Below, one piece after another: positions 56,637-64,000 of a stretch of DNA of 64,000 nucleotides (positions are counted from its first letter, which is position 1; every line of letters starts with the position of its first letter). The notes beneath the pieces are model-generated. The model saw only the letters and a list, made by a program, of their open reading frames with translations, was not told where the DNA came from and made no database searches. Source of the stretch: Caryophanales bacterium UBA4855. Lineage in GTDB: Bacteria; Bacillota_I; Bacilli_A; RFN20; CAG-826. The translations under genes were made by a program, and so were the position numbers. The stretch lies in contig DHEH01000001.1 of assembly GCA_002399785.1 (NCBI GenBank), forward strand, positions 26,804 to 90,803, written 5' to 3'.

Positions 56637-56971
56637 ATAGGCTGTTATCAATAACAACAATATGCATATGTATTGTTATATCTAGCTTATTTTCTATTGA
56701 TGCAATAAATCGCTTCCAAATAACAAATCAATTAGATTCTATTAAAGATTATAGTAACAATTATATTTCAAAAATCGGAAAAATTGACGAAGAAATAACA
56801 TTGAAACTCAGAAATATATATAATGTTAAAATTTCGAACCAAGAAAGTGATAAAAATTATTATAAAAAAGGTGAGATATGTTTTTATGTTCTTTCCAAAG
56901 AATACTTAAGTATATTTGAGAATCAAAAAAATAAGAAAGTTACTTTGAAATGCTTTGCGTTGATTTCTTAA
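56633..56971 (+). CDS. Small bitopic membrane protein, pseudopilin-like or DUF4320-like (tentative)
   Basis: A 112-aa protein with one N-terminal hydrophobic helix (about 4-22) followed by an amphipathic helix with NRFQITNQLDSIKDYSN and a short beta-like C-terminal part. This shape is like TadE/DUF4320-type pseudopilins found beside TadB/TadC genes, but no prepilin cleavage motif is obvious. It is the last gene of the five-gene envelope operon and overlaps its predecessor by 4 nt (ATGA). Confidence 0.45.
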   Translation: MNRLLSITTICICIVISSLFSIDAINRFQITNQLDSIKDYSNNYISKIGKIDEEITLKLRNIYNVKISNQESDKNYYKKGEICFYVLSKEYLSIFENQKNKKVTLKCFALIS

Positions 56972-56997
56972 TCTTATTGTGTTTATTCTTCATTAGA

Positions 56998-57017
56998 TTG
57001 TGATAAAATAATCACAA
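56998..57017 (+). promoter_or_regulatory. Palindromic operator candidate before acpP
   Basis: A perfect 7-bp inverted repeat TTGTGAT-AAAATA-ATCACAA. It overlaps a -10-like TAAAAT (57004-57009), so a bound repressor would block acpP transcription. Ribosome binding site AAAGGGG follows. Confidence 0.5.
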
Positions 57018-57032
57018 GCAAAGGGGAAATAT

Positions 57033-57260
57033 ATGGAAAACATGAGACAAGAAATCGAAAATGCTCTTAAACAAAAATTAAATATAAGCACAATTGATGA
57101 GAACGCAACTTTGACAACTTATGGCTTAGATTCACTTGATGTTGTTGAGTTTGTTTTAGATGTCGAAGATAAGTACGGAATATCATTTGAAGCCGAAGAA
57201 ACTAAGGATATTAAAACTGTTGGCGAATTGATAAATTTAATTTGTTCAAAAGTTAAATAA
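57033..57260 (+). CDS. acpP: Acyl carrier protein
   Basis: A 75-aa carrier of fatty-acyl intermediates. The phosphopantetheine site is the serine in GLDSLDVVEFVLDVEDKYG, the ACP signature. The protein is acidic and four-helical in pattern. AAAGGGGA precedes ATG 57033. Other fatty-acid genes are not adjacent. A perfect palindrome over its promoter suggests specific regulation. Confidence 0.93.
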   Translation: MENMRQEIENALKQKLNISTIDENATLTTYGLDSLDVVEFVLDVEDKYGISFEAEETKDIKTVGELINLICSKVK

Positions 57261-57275
57261 ATTGTTATTTTTTTG

Positions 57276-57305
57276 TTGAATAGGCCAATATAATTGTGAT
57301 ATATT
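57276..57305 (+). promoter_or_regulatory. Probable promoter of the tRNA pair
   Basis: TTGAAT (57276-57281), an 18-bp spacer and TATATT (57300-57305), about 35 nt before tRNA-Asn. Confidence 0.45.
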
Positions 57306-57339
57306 ATTTAAGCGCTTTTAAGGCGTTTAAATAAGTCGT

Positions 57340-57414
57340 GCTGACTTAGCTCAATGGTAGAGCAATCGGCTGTTAACCGATCGGTTGTAGGTTCGAGCCC
57401 TATAGTCAGCGCCA
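57340..57414 (+). tRNA. tRNA-Asn (GTT)
   Basis: The acceptor stem GCTGACT pairs with AGTCAGC. Anticodon loop CTGTTAA lies within the stem ATCGG/CCGAT, giving anticodon GTT. The T-arm reads GTAGG-TTCGAGC-CCTAT. Discriminator G and an encoded CCA end it at 57414. Confidence 0.95.
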
Positions 57415-57415
57415 T

Positions 57416-57492
57416 GGCCTGTTGGAGAAGTGGCTTAACTCATATGCCTTTCACGCATACATTCATGGGTTCGAATCCCGTACAGGTCACCA
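57416..57492 (+). tRNA. tRNA-Glu (TTC)
   Basis: The acceptor GGCCTGT pairs with ACAGGTC (one G-U). Anticodon stem TATGC/GCATA encloses CTTTCAC, anticodon TTC. T-arm ATGGG-TTCGAAT-CCCGT. Discriminator A and an encoded CCA. It starts 1 nt after tRNA-Asn and is the last core gene before the accessory locus. Confidence 0.93.
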
Positions 57493-57587
57493 ATTGTCAT
57501 GTGTACGAACCCTCTTCGTTTATCGCGGTGGATTCGTTATCATAGCCAGCTACCAAAAGTATCTTGATACTCTTTGGAAAACTAATC

Positions 57588-57615
57588 ACGGCTTCGAGTA
57601 ATCGGAGCCGTTTTT
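57588..57615 (+). terminator. Rho-independent terminator after the tRNA genes
   Basis: ACGGCTTCG (57588-57596) pairs with CGGAGCCGT (57603-57611, one G-U), with a 6-nt loop and a T-run. A second, imperfect hairpin (57553-57577, CCAAAAGTATC arm) lies just upstream. The rest of 57493-57552 shows no gene. Confidence 0.8.
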
Positions 57616-57636
57616 ATTTAATTCTACTAACATAGA

Positions 57637-57663
57637 ATGCTATAGACATGCTATAATTAGCAT
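57637..57663 (+). promoter_or_regulatory. Extended -10 promoter with built-in palindromic operator for the XRE gene
   Basis: TGC-TATAAT (hexamer 57652-57657) ends 6 nt before ATG 57664, so the mRNA should be leaderless. The inverted repeat ATGCTA-TAAT-TAGCAT (57648-57663) is centred on the -10, and another copy of ATGCTATA lies at 57637-57644, 11 bp upstream. This is a likely binding site for the XRE protein itself. Confidence 0.6.
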
Positions 57664-57873
57664 ATGGATTATTGTTTAGGCATAAAAGAGCTGAGGAATG
57701 CTCTAATTATTACTCAAGAGGAACTTGCAAAGATTCTTGGCGTTTCTTTTGCAAGCGTTAATAGATGGGAAAACAAGAAATCTATCCCTACCACAAAAGT
57801 TAGACGTAAACTGAATGCACTTTGCCTAAAAAACAATATTCATATCGATTGGAAGGAGACAGAAAATGAGTAA
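57664..57873 (+). CDS. XRE-family helix-turn-helix regulator of the defence locus
   Basis: A 69-aa single-domain regulator: ITQEELAKILGVSFASVNRWENKKSIPTT (about 17-45) is the XRE-type helix-turn-helix. It overlaps the helicase gene by 8 nt, and its leaderless promoter carries a palindrome that fits autoregulation. Small controllers of this kind (C proteins) delay nuclease expression in restriction-modification systems. Confidence 0.85.
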   Translation: MDYCLGIKELRNALIITQEELAKILGVSFASVNRWENKKSIPTTKVRRKLNALCLKNNIHIDWKETENE

Positions 57874-60800
57874 TTTACCACATTTGATAGATAACGTTAG
57901 AATTAATTTAGAGGATGTTCTTAAAAAAATAGCGCCAAACTATACTGAGCTTAGCATTGCTACTGGCTACTGGGATTTGATTGGAACTTCAAAACTTATT
58001 GATCTTCTCCAACGATATACCAAAATAAGAATTCTCATTGGCCAAGAGCCAATGTCTTATAGATATTCAAAATTATTAAAACTCGATTTTGAAAATCCTG
58101 ATAAAAGTTTTCCATCCTTAGATATTGCAGCTGATTTAGAAAAAGATGGGACATCTGAAGACCAAACAACTTTGAGAAAAACAGCTGTTATCCTTGCTGA
58201 GATGATAAAAGAGGGAAAACTTGAAGTAAAAGTTTATAGAAAGACAACCCTTCATGCCAAAGCATATATTTTTGGCGGAGAAGATTCTAACAATTCCATT
58301 GGAATAGTTGGTTCAAGTAATTTTACTGGTGCTGGATTGAAAACTAATACAGAACTCAACACTCTTGAAGATGATTACAGGATCATCAGTTTTAAACCAA
58401 GCACATCTGACCAAGAAAATGGTTATTTGTCATGGTTTGAATCTCTTTGGAACGATGATGGTGCTGTGGAATGGACGGGAGAATTTAAGAAAATATTGGA
58501 ATCTTCTCCAGTGGGTGACATGTGTTATGGGTCTTATGATTCTTATATTAAAACTCTTATGGAAGTCTTCCCTGATGAAATGATTCCACCTCAACCTTTA
58601 GATGAGAATACATCTGATATTCTTTTCTCGTTTCAAAACAGAAATGCTGGCATTTTGATTAATAAATTAGCTAAGAACGGTGTAGCCATTTTAGCTGATT
58701 CGGTAGGTCTAGGGAAAACAGTCACAGCAGGCGCTGTCATCAAACATTATTTAGACAAATCAGATCAAAAAGCCAATATCCTTGTAATTGCTCCTGCCGC
58801 CTTAAAACAACAGTGGAAAGATGATTTGTCTAGCATATTGAAAATTGATTATATGGATGGCGCTTATAGAATTGTCTCACAACAAGATAGCAATGCTATT
58901 GATCACATTTATGATGAATATGAAAAAGACTGGAGAAGGCAAAAAAGTATCGATTTGTTTGTCATTGATGAAGCTCATAACCTTAGATCAAATATAGGAA
59001 GAAGACATGATTCTATTTTGAAATTGCTCCAACAACATCCTAAAGCAGATATTCTTTTGCTTACTGCGACCCCAATTAACAATTCTCTAATGGATATCGC
59101 TAATATCATCCAGCTTGCCTCCAAAGGTAAGATTAATTCTGTAAACGTCTCATATCCAAGGCCTGATGGCAGTGGCACCGAATTGATTGATTTTTTCGAA
59201 GCATTAAAAAGAATTCAGTCATCTATCAAAAAGGCTGAGAAAAATGGAGACAATGTTGATAATATCCTGCAAAAAGTAAAACCTACAATTTATGAAGGAT
59301 TACGTCACTATCTTGTGCGTTCTACAAGACAAGGCGTTGAAGCAGAGGGTGGAATCCTTGATAAGAAGACTGGCATCAAGAAATCGTTCCCTAAATCGGT
59401 TGTCACATCTATTACGTATGAATATGGCATAAAAGAAACCACAACTCTTTTTGATGCCATTGGAAATCATATTACTGATGCGTTTGAAGGTCTTGATCCA
59501 AGAAAATTAAACCTGATGCTGATGACTAATTTTACTCAACAATCCTGTCATCCATTAGATTTTCTCAATGAGATTTTGCTTGATGAATCAAAAATGAACG
59601 AGCGTTTTAGTCTTTCTAACAAAGATGTTGATTCTAATGAAACATTATATCTAGAGGAACCAGTAAAGAACCTTGTTCATAATATATTGCAGGTAATTTT
59701 TGTGATGGGATTCACCCCTTATAGACCTGATATCTATCAACACAATTATTGGAATAAAACACTTGATGAGATTAAGGCTCTAAAGAATGTTCCTGATAAC
59801 GTTAGAGTTCAGCTTGCCGTTCATAATATTCTTCAAATTACATGGCTCAAGCGTATGGAATCTTCCGGAGCCGCTTTAATGTACTCTGTTATTAATTATG
59901 AAAAACGACTTAATCTCTTCGAAAAGTATTTAAACAAAGGATTTATTGTTAATCTTTTAGATGCCAGTTTGCTTGAAAGTGATTATAACGATGGTGAAGA
60001 TATTGAACAGGCTTTTGCTGACTATGACAAATATTTGGAAGAAAAAGAATCTTTAATTAATAGTGGAGAAGACCCAGATAGTTTAAAAAAACAAGGTGTT
60101 GAAAAGAAGATTGCGGATCCGAAATATTACAACATCAAGCAGATTTCTAATGATTTAGAGAGAGAAAAGAAGATCATTCTTTTACTGAAAAGGTCTTTAA
60201 AAGAGTTAATAAAACCTGAAAATGATACTAAAGCGCAAAAGCTTCATGATGAAATCAAGAATGCACTAAGTTCGAGAAAATATGGCAAAAAGGTCTTGGT
60301 ATTCTCTTTCTTCGCTGACACCATCAATTACTTAAAAGAAAATTCAAAGGAATTATTTAGCGATATTGATGCTGACTTTGAAAACCATTCTGCATTTATT
60401 TTCGGGCAAAGTTCTAAGGTGGACAATATTGTTCAAAGATTTTCGCCTACTTCGAAGCACTATGAAATTAAGCCAAATGAGACCGAGATTAACTATTTAT
60501 TTTCAACAGATATCTTATCAGAAGGCCAAAACCTTCAGGATGCAGGTTACTTAATTAATTATGATTTGCATTGGAATCCTGTACGTATGATTCAAAGAAA
60601 TGGGCGTATTAATCGTTTAGGATCTGAGTATAAAGAAGTCCTTATTTCAAATATGCGTCCTAATAATGAACTTGAATTATATTTAAACCTTGTTAATAGG
60701 CTCGAAAGAAAAATTAAGACAATTAGGAATACAATAGGCCTTGATCAAGGCGTCTTATCTTCTTCAGATGAGAATCCCATTGAATTTATTGAGAAATATT

Positions 60801-61549
60801 ATTCTGACGGAACTTTGCCTGATGAAGACGATGACCTTCTTTCTCATTCCGACAAACATATCATTGAGTTAAGGAAGTTTTTATCGTCTAATCCCAAAGG
60901 GTCCAAAGGATTTGAATTAGTTAATAAAATGCCTTTAGGAAAATGGAATTATTTGTCAAACAAAACTGATTTTAATGAAAACTCTATTGGAATGATTAAG
61001 GTAAATGGAAAAACGGTAAAGAGTTTTAAGCCATTTTCCGAATTGTTTTTCGTAACCATAAAAGAAGATGTTCATGGTGAATATGTGGCATCATATGTCG
61101 ATTATACAAAGGCCTTAGATATTATTAAAGCAGATGAAAGTGACAATGAAAAATTGGCCGATCATATAATGATTGATAGGCAAAAAGTCTCTAAGCGCGC
61201 CTATGCTGAAGCTAATAGACAAGCCTCTAACCCAAGCCAAGTCTACAAACTGACACCGCAATATATTAAGGCATTACAGTATTTAGCTTCTAATTATTTG
61301 CAAAAGGATCTTAGTCTTAGCGCTGATATCATTGGTACCATTGAAAAGGGAGTGACAACAATTGATTTGCGTTCAAATCTTGAAAAGAATCTTAGACAAA
61401 TCAATAAGGAAGCTAAAGAAGAGGGATCGTTGTATGCCTCAACGGTGACTGAGTTTGAAAATATATTCAAGTCTATTCAAGAAAATGTGGCCGAAGATAA
61501 AAATGTTGAAAAAACAGTGGGGGTTTTATATTATGCAAGACAACAATGA
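57866..61549 (+). CDS. PLD-nuclease/SNF2-type helicase fusion of a restriction-like defence system
   Basis: A 1227-aa protein. The N-terminal phospholipase-D-like nuclease domain has one HKD-type motif, HAKAYIFGG (H130), and GSSNFTGAGL. A superfamily 2 helicase follows: Walker A DSVGLGKT (278-285), Walker B DEAH (368-371), motif III TATPINNS, and motif VI MIQRNGRINRLGS (R907 region). A C-terminal region (about 1000-1227) has no named domain. It overlaps XRE at the start and the methyltransferase by 17 nt at the end. It probably translocates on and cuts unmodified DNA. Codon choice looks less A/T-driven than in the core genes, in line with transfer. Confidence 0.8.
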   Translation: MSNLPHLIDNVRINLEDVLKKIAPNYTELSIATGYWDLIGTSKLIDLLQRYTKIRILIGQEPMSYRYSKLLKLDFENPDKSFPSLDIAADLEKDGTSEDQTTLRKTAVILAEMIKEGKLEVKVYRKTTLHAKAYIFGGEDSNNSIGIVGSSNFTGAGLKTNTELNTLEDDYRIISFKPSTSDQENGYLSWFESLWNDDGAVEWTGEFKKILESSPVGDMCYGSYDSYIKTLMEVFPDEMIPPQPLDENTSDILFSFQNRNAGILINKLAKNGVAILADSVGLGKTVTAGAVIKHYLDKSDQKANILVIAPAALKQQWKDDLSSILKIDYMDGAYRIVSQQDSNAIDHIYDEYEKDWRRQKSIDLFVIDEAHNLRSNIGRRHDSILKLLQQHPKADILLLTATPINNSLMDIANIIQLASKGKINSVNVSYPRPDGSGTELIDFFEALKRIQSSIKKAEKNGDNVDNILQKVKPTIYEGLRHYLVRSTRQGVEAEGGILDKKTGIKKSFPKSVVTSITYEYGIKETTTLFDAIGNHITDAFEGLDPRKLNLMLMTNFTQQSCHPLDFLNEILLDESKMNERFSLSNKDVDSNETLYLEEPVKNLVHNILQVIFVMGFTPYRPDIYQHNYWNKTLDEIKALKNVPDNVRVQLAVHNILQITWLKRMESSGAALMYSVINYEKRLNLFEKYLNKGFIVNLLDASLLESDYNDGEDIEQAFADYDKYLEEKESLINSGEDPDSLKKQGVEKKIADPKYYNIKQISNDLEREKKIILLLKRSLKELIKPENDTKAQKLHDEIKNALSSRKYGKKVLVFSFFADTINYLKENSKELFSDIDADFENHSAFIFGQSSKVDNIVQRFSPTSKHYEIKPNETEINYLFSTDILSEGQNLQDAGYLINYDLHWNPVRMIQRNGRINRLGSEYKEVLISNMRPNNELELYLNLVNRLERKIKTIRNTIGLDQGVLSSSDENPIEFIEKYYSDGTLPDEDDDLLSHSDKHIIELRKFLSSNPKGSKGFELVNKMPLGKWNYLSNKTDFNENSIGMIKVNGKTVKSFKPFSELFFVTIKEDVHGEYVASYVDYTKALDIIKADESDNEKLADHIMIDRQKVSKRAYAEANRQASNPSQVYKLTPQYIKALQYLASNYLQKDLSLSADIIGTIEKGVTTIDLRSNLEKNLRQINKEAKEEGSLYASTVTEFENIFKSIQENVAEDKNVEKTVGVLYYARQQ

Positions 61550-64000
61550 AACTTTTTCTAAATTAAATGCTCTAGTCGTTTCTCTTTCAAAAGAAAAAGA
61601 TAAGAGAAAATTTCTCGACATTGGTTTGGGCATTGCTGATGAAGTAATGCATATTTTAGGTATCCCCTATAATCAACTTGACAAAGGTGATGATGAATTA
61701 GATAAAGCCTTACCAAATGCCAAATTTAAAAATCAAAAAATGGAGCAATGGTTTGAAAAACATCCATATCTGGGAAACGCCAGAATTGCTTTGTATCATT
61801 ACAATAAGGGAAAATATCCGATTGAGAGTATGTTTTATATGCTTTCTGATTCTTCAAGAAAAGAAAAGATAGCCGCTACCACTCAATTGTTCACCAATTG
61901 GGAAGACAGTCAGTTAACGATGATTCCAACCTATAAAGTTGGCATTGATTTCTTTTTGAGCCCAAAGACAAAATCTATTCTTCTTGTTATCAGTAAAAAA
62001 ACAAACCTTCGTGTATTGGAACTATCAGAAAAACTAACAAATACTCAAATTGAAATATTCAATAAAGTAAAAAACGTCGCTTTATATAATGGAATTGATG
62101 TAAAAACAGGCTCGAAGATTCCCTTCGAACCGCAAAGAACAATTCATACTACCTTATGGGATGCTTTTGAACTTAGAGAAGTTAATAAGAAATTCTATAT
62201 TGGTATTGCAGAACACTTTCAGTTACTGTGTCAGCATCTTTGGAGAAACCCTCCTGAAGGAGTTGATTCTACCGAAATTAAAGAGAGCGCAAAGGTGTTT
62301 TCTAGCAGACTTTTAGGAAGACTTTTATTCATTTGGTTTTTAAGGAAAAAAGGAATAATTAATAAAGATTTTGCTTATTTTGTTGTCGATTCTCTTTCAG
62401 CAACTGAATATTATGATAAAGTCCTAAAAAAATTATTTTTCAACACTCTTAATACTCCGGTGAATGAAAGAAAATTTGGAGAGGACTTGATTACACCATA
62501 TCTTAACGGTGGCTTGTTTGAACCACACATTTCAGATTGGGCAGATAAAAAAATCAGTTTCCCTGAAGGTTGGTTCAATACTTTGTACAACCATCTAAAT
62601 GAATTCAATTTTACAACTGATGAATCATCGCCTGAATATGAGCAAATAGCTATTGACCCCGAGATGCTTGGTAGGGTCTTTGAAAACCTTTTAGCCTCTA
62701 TTGTCAGTGAGACTTCGAAAGCCGCAAATAAGCGAAATCAGATGGGAGCCTTTTATACCCCAAGAGAAATCGTTACCTTTATGTGCAAGTCTTCATTAAA
62801 AGAGTTCCTAAAACGCCATGCTTTATCTGATAAGGATTATGATGGCATCGATAAACTAATAGATTTATCTGATTCGGATTTTATCTTTCAAAAGAGTACC
62901 GGTACCTCAGATCTTTGGGGAACCAGGTCTAACGTTGTAAGAGCTGCTTTAATTGATGCGTTAAATGATATAAAGATTCTTGATCCTGCCTGTGGATCAG
63001 GCGCTTTCCCTATCGGTATGTTACAACTTTTGGTAAAGACATATGATAGATTAAATGCTATTTATGATAGCAAAATAGGCAAAATGAGGCCTATTTCGAT
63101 GACGGAACATAACAATGTCTATCTCACAAAACTCTTCATCATAAGGAACTGTTTGTTTGGTGTTGATATTGAACCAATGGCGGCGGAAATTTCTAGACTC
63201 CGCGCCTGGTTATCATTAATAATCGATGATAAAAAAGATGTAGATCCTTTGCCTAACTTAGATTTCAATTTTGTTTGTGCCAATTCACTGGTACCTTTAG
63301 AAAATAGTCAGACCACATCTATTTTCTTTGATGCGGAAGAATATGATAAAAAATACGATTCTTTAATCTCTAAATATTTCAATGCTCACAGTCGAGCCGA
63401 AAAAGAAGCCTTAAGAAAAGAATTCTTTGAATTGTTAGCATCTGGTGATACTACTTTTTCTAATGATTCAAAACTAATTCGGAGAGTTAATCAAATTAAA
63501 TCATGGAATCCGTTTGTTCCGTCGAAAGCCGCTGACTTCTTTGATCCTAAAAAAATGTTCAATGTCGATGCCTTTGATGTAGTGATAGGCAATCCACCAT
63601 ATATCCAATTACAAAGCATGAAAGAACTATCACGCGATCTTTATTATCCGCTCGGATATGAAACGTATTGTGCAACAGGTGACATGTATTGTATGTTTAT
63701 TGAACGTGGAAGCAAACTACTGAAAAGTGGTGGAATATTAACATACATAACTTCAAATAAATGGATGAGAGCCGGCTATGGCGAAAAATTGCGAGGATAT
63801 TTGGCTAATAAGACAAATCCGCTTTTGTTGATAGATTTTGGTGGAACTAAAGTTTTTGATTCGGCCACAGTTGACACAGATATATTGCAAGTTTCAAAGG
63901 AGAAAAATCAAGGGAAGACTATTTCCTGTGAAATTAAAAATGATTCAGGAAATAATGACAATAAAGAATGCTTAGATAATTTGAGCGATTATGTGCAGCA
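61533..64000 (+). CDS. Eco57I-type N6-adenine DNA methyltransferase, 3' end cut by window
   Basis: Open from ATG 61533 to the window end (822 codons, no stop). SAM-binding motif I DPACGSGAFPIGML starts at D484, and the catalytic motif IV NPPYIQL starts at N687, as in Eco57I/type IIG and PglX-like N6-adenine methylases. The MGAFYTPREIV segment (about 408) is also typical. A long N-terminal part (1-400) has no motif I can name. GTGGGGG lies about 8 nt before the ATG. The expected target-recognition domain lies beyond the window. With the upstream helicase it forms a modification/restriction pair. Confidence 0.85.
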   Translation, partial: MQDNNETFSKLNALVVSLSKEKDKRKFLDIGLGIADEVMHILGIPYNQLDKGDDELDKALPNAKFKNQKMEQWFEKHPYLGNARIALYHYNKGKYPIESMFYMLSDSSRKEKIAATTQLFTNWEDSQLTMIPTYKVGIDFFLSPKTKSILLVISKKTNLRVLELSEKLTNTQIEIFNKVKNVALYNGIDVKTGSKIPFEPQRTIHTTLWDAFELREVNKKFYIGIAEHFQLLCQHLWRNPPEGVDSTEIKESAKVFSSRLLGRLLFIWFLRKKGIINKDFAYFVVDSLSATEYYDKVLKKLFFNTLNTPVNERKFGEDLITPYLNGGLFEPHISDWADKKISFPEGWFNTLYNHLNEFNFTTDESSPEYEQIAIDPEMLGRVFENLLASIVSETSKAANKRNQMGAFYTPREIVTFMCKSSLKEFLKRHALSDKDYDGIDKLIDLSDSDFIFQKSTGTSDLWGTRSNVVRAALIDALNDIKILDPACGSGAFPIGMLQLLVKTYDRLNAIYDSKIGKMRPISMTEHNNVYLTKLFIIRNCLFGVDIEPMAAEISRLRAWLSLIIDDKKDVDPLPNLDFNFVCANSLVPLENSQTTSIFFDAEEYDKKYDSLISKYFNAHSRAEKEALRKEFFELLASGDTTFSNDSKLIRRVNQIKSWNPFVPSKAADFFDPKKMFNVDAFDVVIGNPPYIQLQSMKELSRDLYYPLGYETYCATGDMYCMFIERGSKLLKSGGILTYITSNKWMRAGYGEKLRGYLANKTNPLLLIDFGGTKVFDSATVDTDILQVSKEKNQGKTISCEIKNDSGNNDNKECLDNLSDYVQ

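Noticed and set aside
57354..57545. 63-codon open frame across the tRNA region
   Set aside because: It reads through both tRNA genes, starts inside tRNA-Asn and has no ribosome binding site; the cloverleafs explain the sequence.
57416..57600. Second copy of the tRNA-Glu 3' end as an attachment repeat
   Set aside because: No direct repeat of the tRNA end is visible between the tRNA and the window end; if the island is bounded by one, it lies beyond 64000.

Overview
The window is a compact, A/T-rich bacterial chromosome segment. It looks like a Bacillota lineage close to the Mollicutes or Erysipelotrichia type. This rests on low GC, short intergenic gaps, gene neighbourhoods typical of Firmicutes (addBA, gmk-priA-rsmB-rlmN-prpC-prkC-rpe, glgCDA, a T-box before leuS), a lipoprotein-type ATP synthase b subunit as in mycoplasmas, and reduced or degenerate versions of several Firmicutes genes. 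TGA is a stop codon and tryptophan is TGG, so the genetic code is the standard bacterial one. The species cannot be named from the sequence.

Layout. 1-6.3 kb: addB (cut by the window edge), addA and a DUF5677-type protein. 6.4-8.0 kb (minus): a TGS/ThrRS-like uridine-kinase-family protein. 8.2-16.1 kb: mscS followed by a complete F1Fo ATP synthase operon (I-like, B, E, F, H, A, G, D, C). 16.2-19.3 kb: two flavodoxin-fold genes, the second broken by a stop codon, then an ATP-grasp enzyme and ppa. 19.3-21.6 kb (minus): a choline-kinase-like gene and a divergent rqcH. 21.7-30.3 kb: gmk, priA, a DUF1904-like gene, a degenerate rsmB, rlmN, prpC, prkC, rpe and a membrane protein. 30.4-31.1 kb (minus): rpmB and a small membrane protein. 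31.2-36.8 kb: jetA-jetB-jetC, a Wadjet/MksBEF-type SMC condensin operon with no jetD nuclease. 36.9-40.6 kb: glgC-glgD-glgA for glycogen synthesis. 40.6-53.8 kb: T-box-leuS, coaX with an ECF S-component, pepV, trmB, ytpR, a LacI-type regulator, apt, tyrS, tdk and two tandem CNNM/CBS membrane proteins. 53.9-57.0 kb: five tightly coupled genes that encode only exported or membrane proteins of unknown function. 57.0-57.5 kb: acpP, tRNA-Asn, tRNA-Glu. 57.6-64.0 kb: an accessory defence-type locus (XRE regulator, PLD-helicase, Eco57I-type methyltransferase) that begins just after tRNA-Glu and runs off the window.

The most notable observations are these. (1) At least eight genes have a -10-like hexamer ending exactly 6 nt before ATG, and a ninth has one 7 nt before; none has a Shine-Dalgarno site, which suggests widespread leaderless mRNAs. 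(2) The JetABC condensin lacks JetD. (3) The five-gene envelope operon is unassigned and is preceded by a hairpin that hides its ribosome binding site. (4) The ATP synthase c subunit carries two carboxylates plus a Na+-type ligand set. (5) RsmB and RqcH homologues keep their context but have lost signature catalytic residues. (6) The defence locus has a compact palindromic operator on its leaderless promoter.

Limits: all calls come from reading the sequence and from remembered family features. No searches were run, and family names for poorly conserved membrane proteins are tentative.
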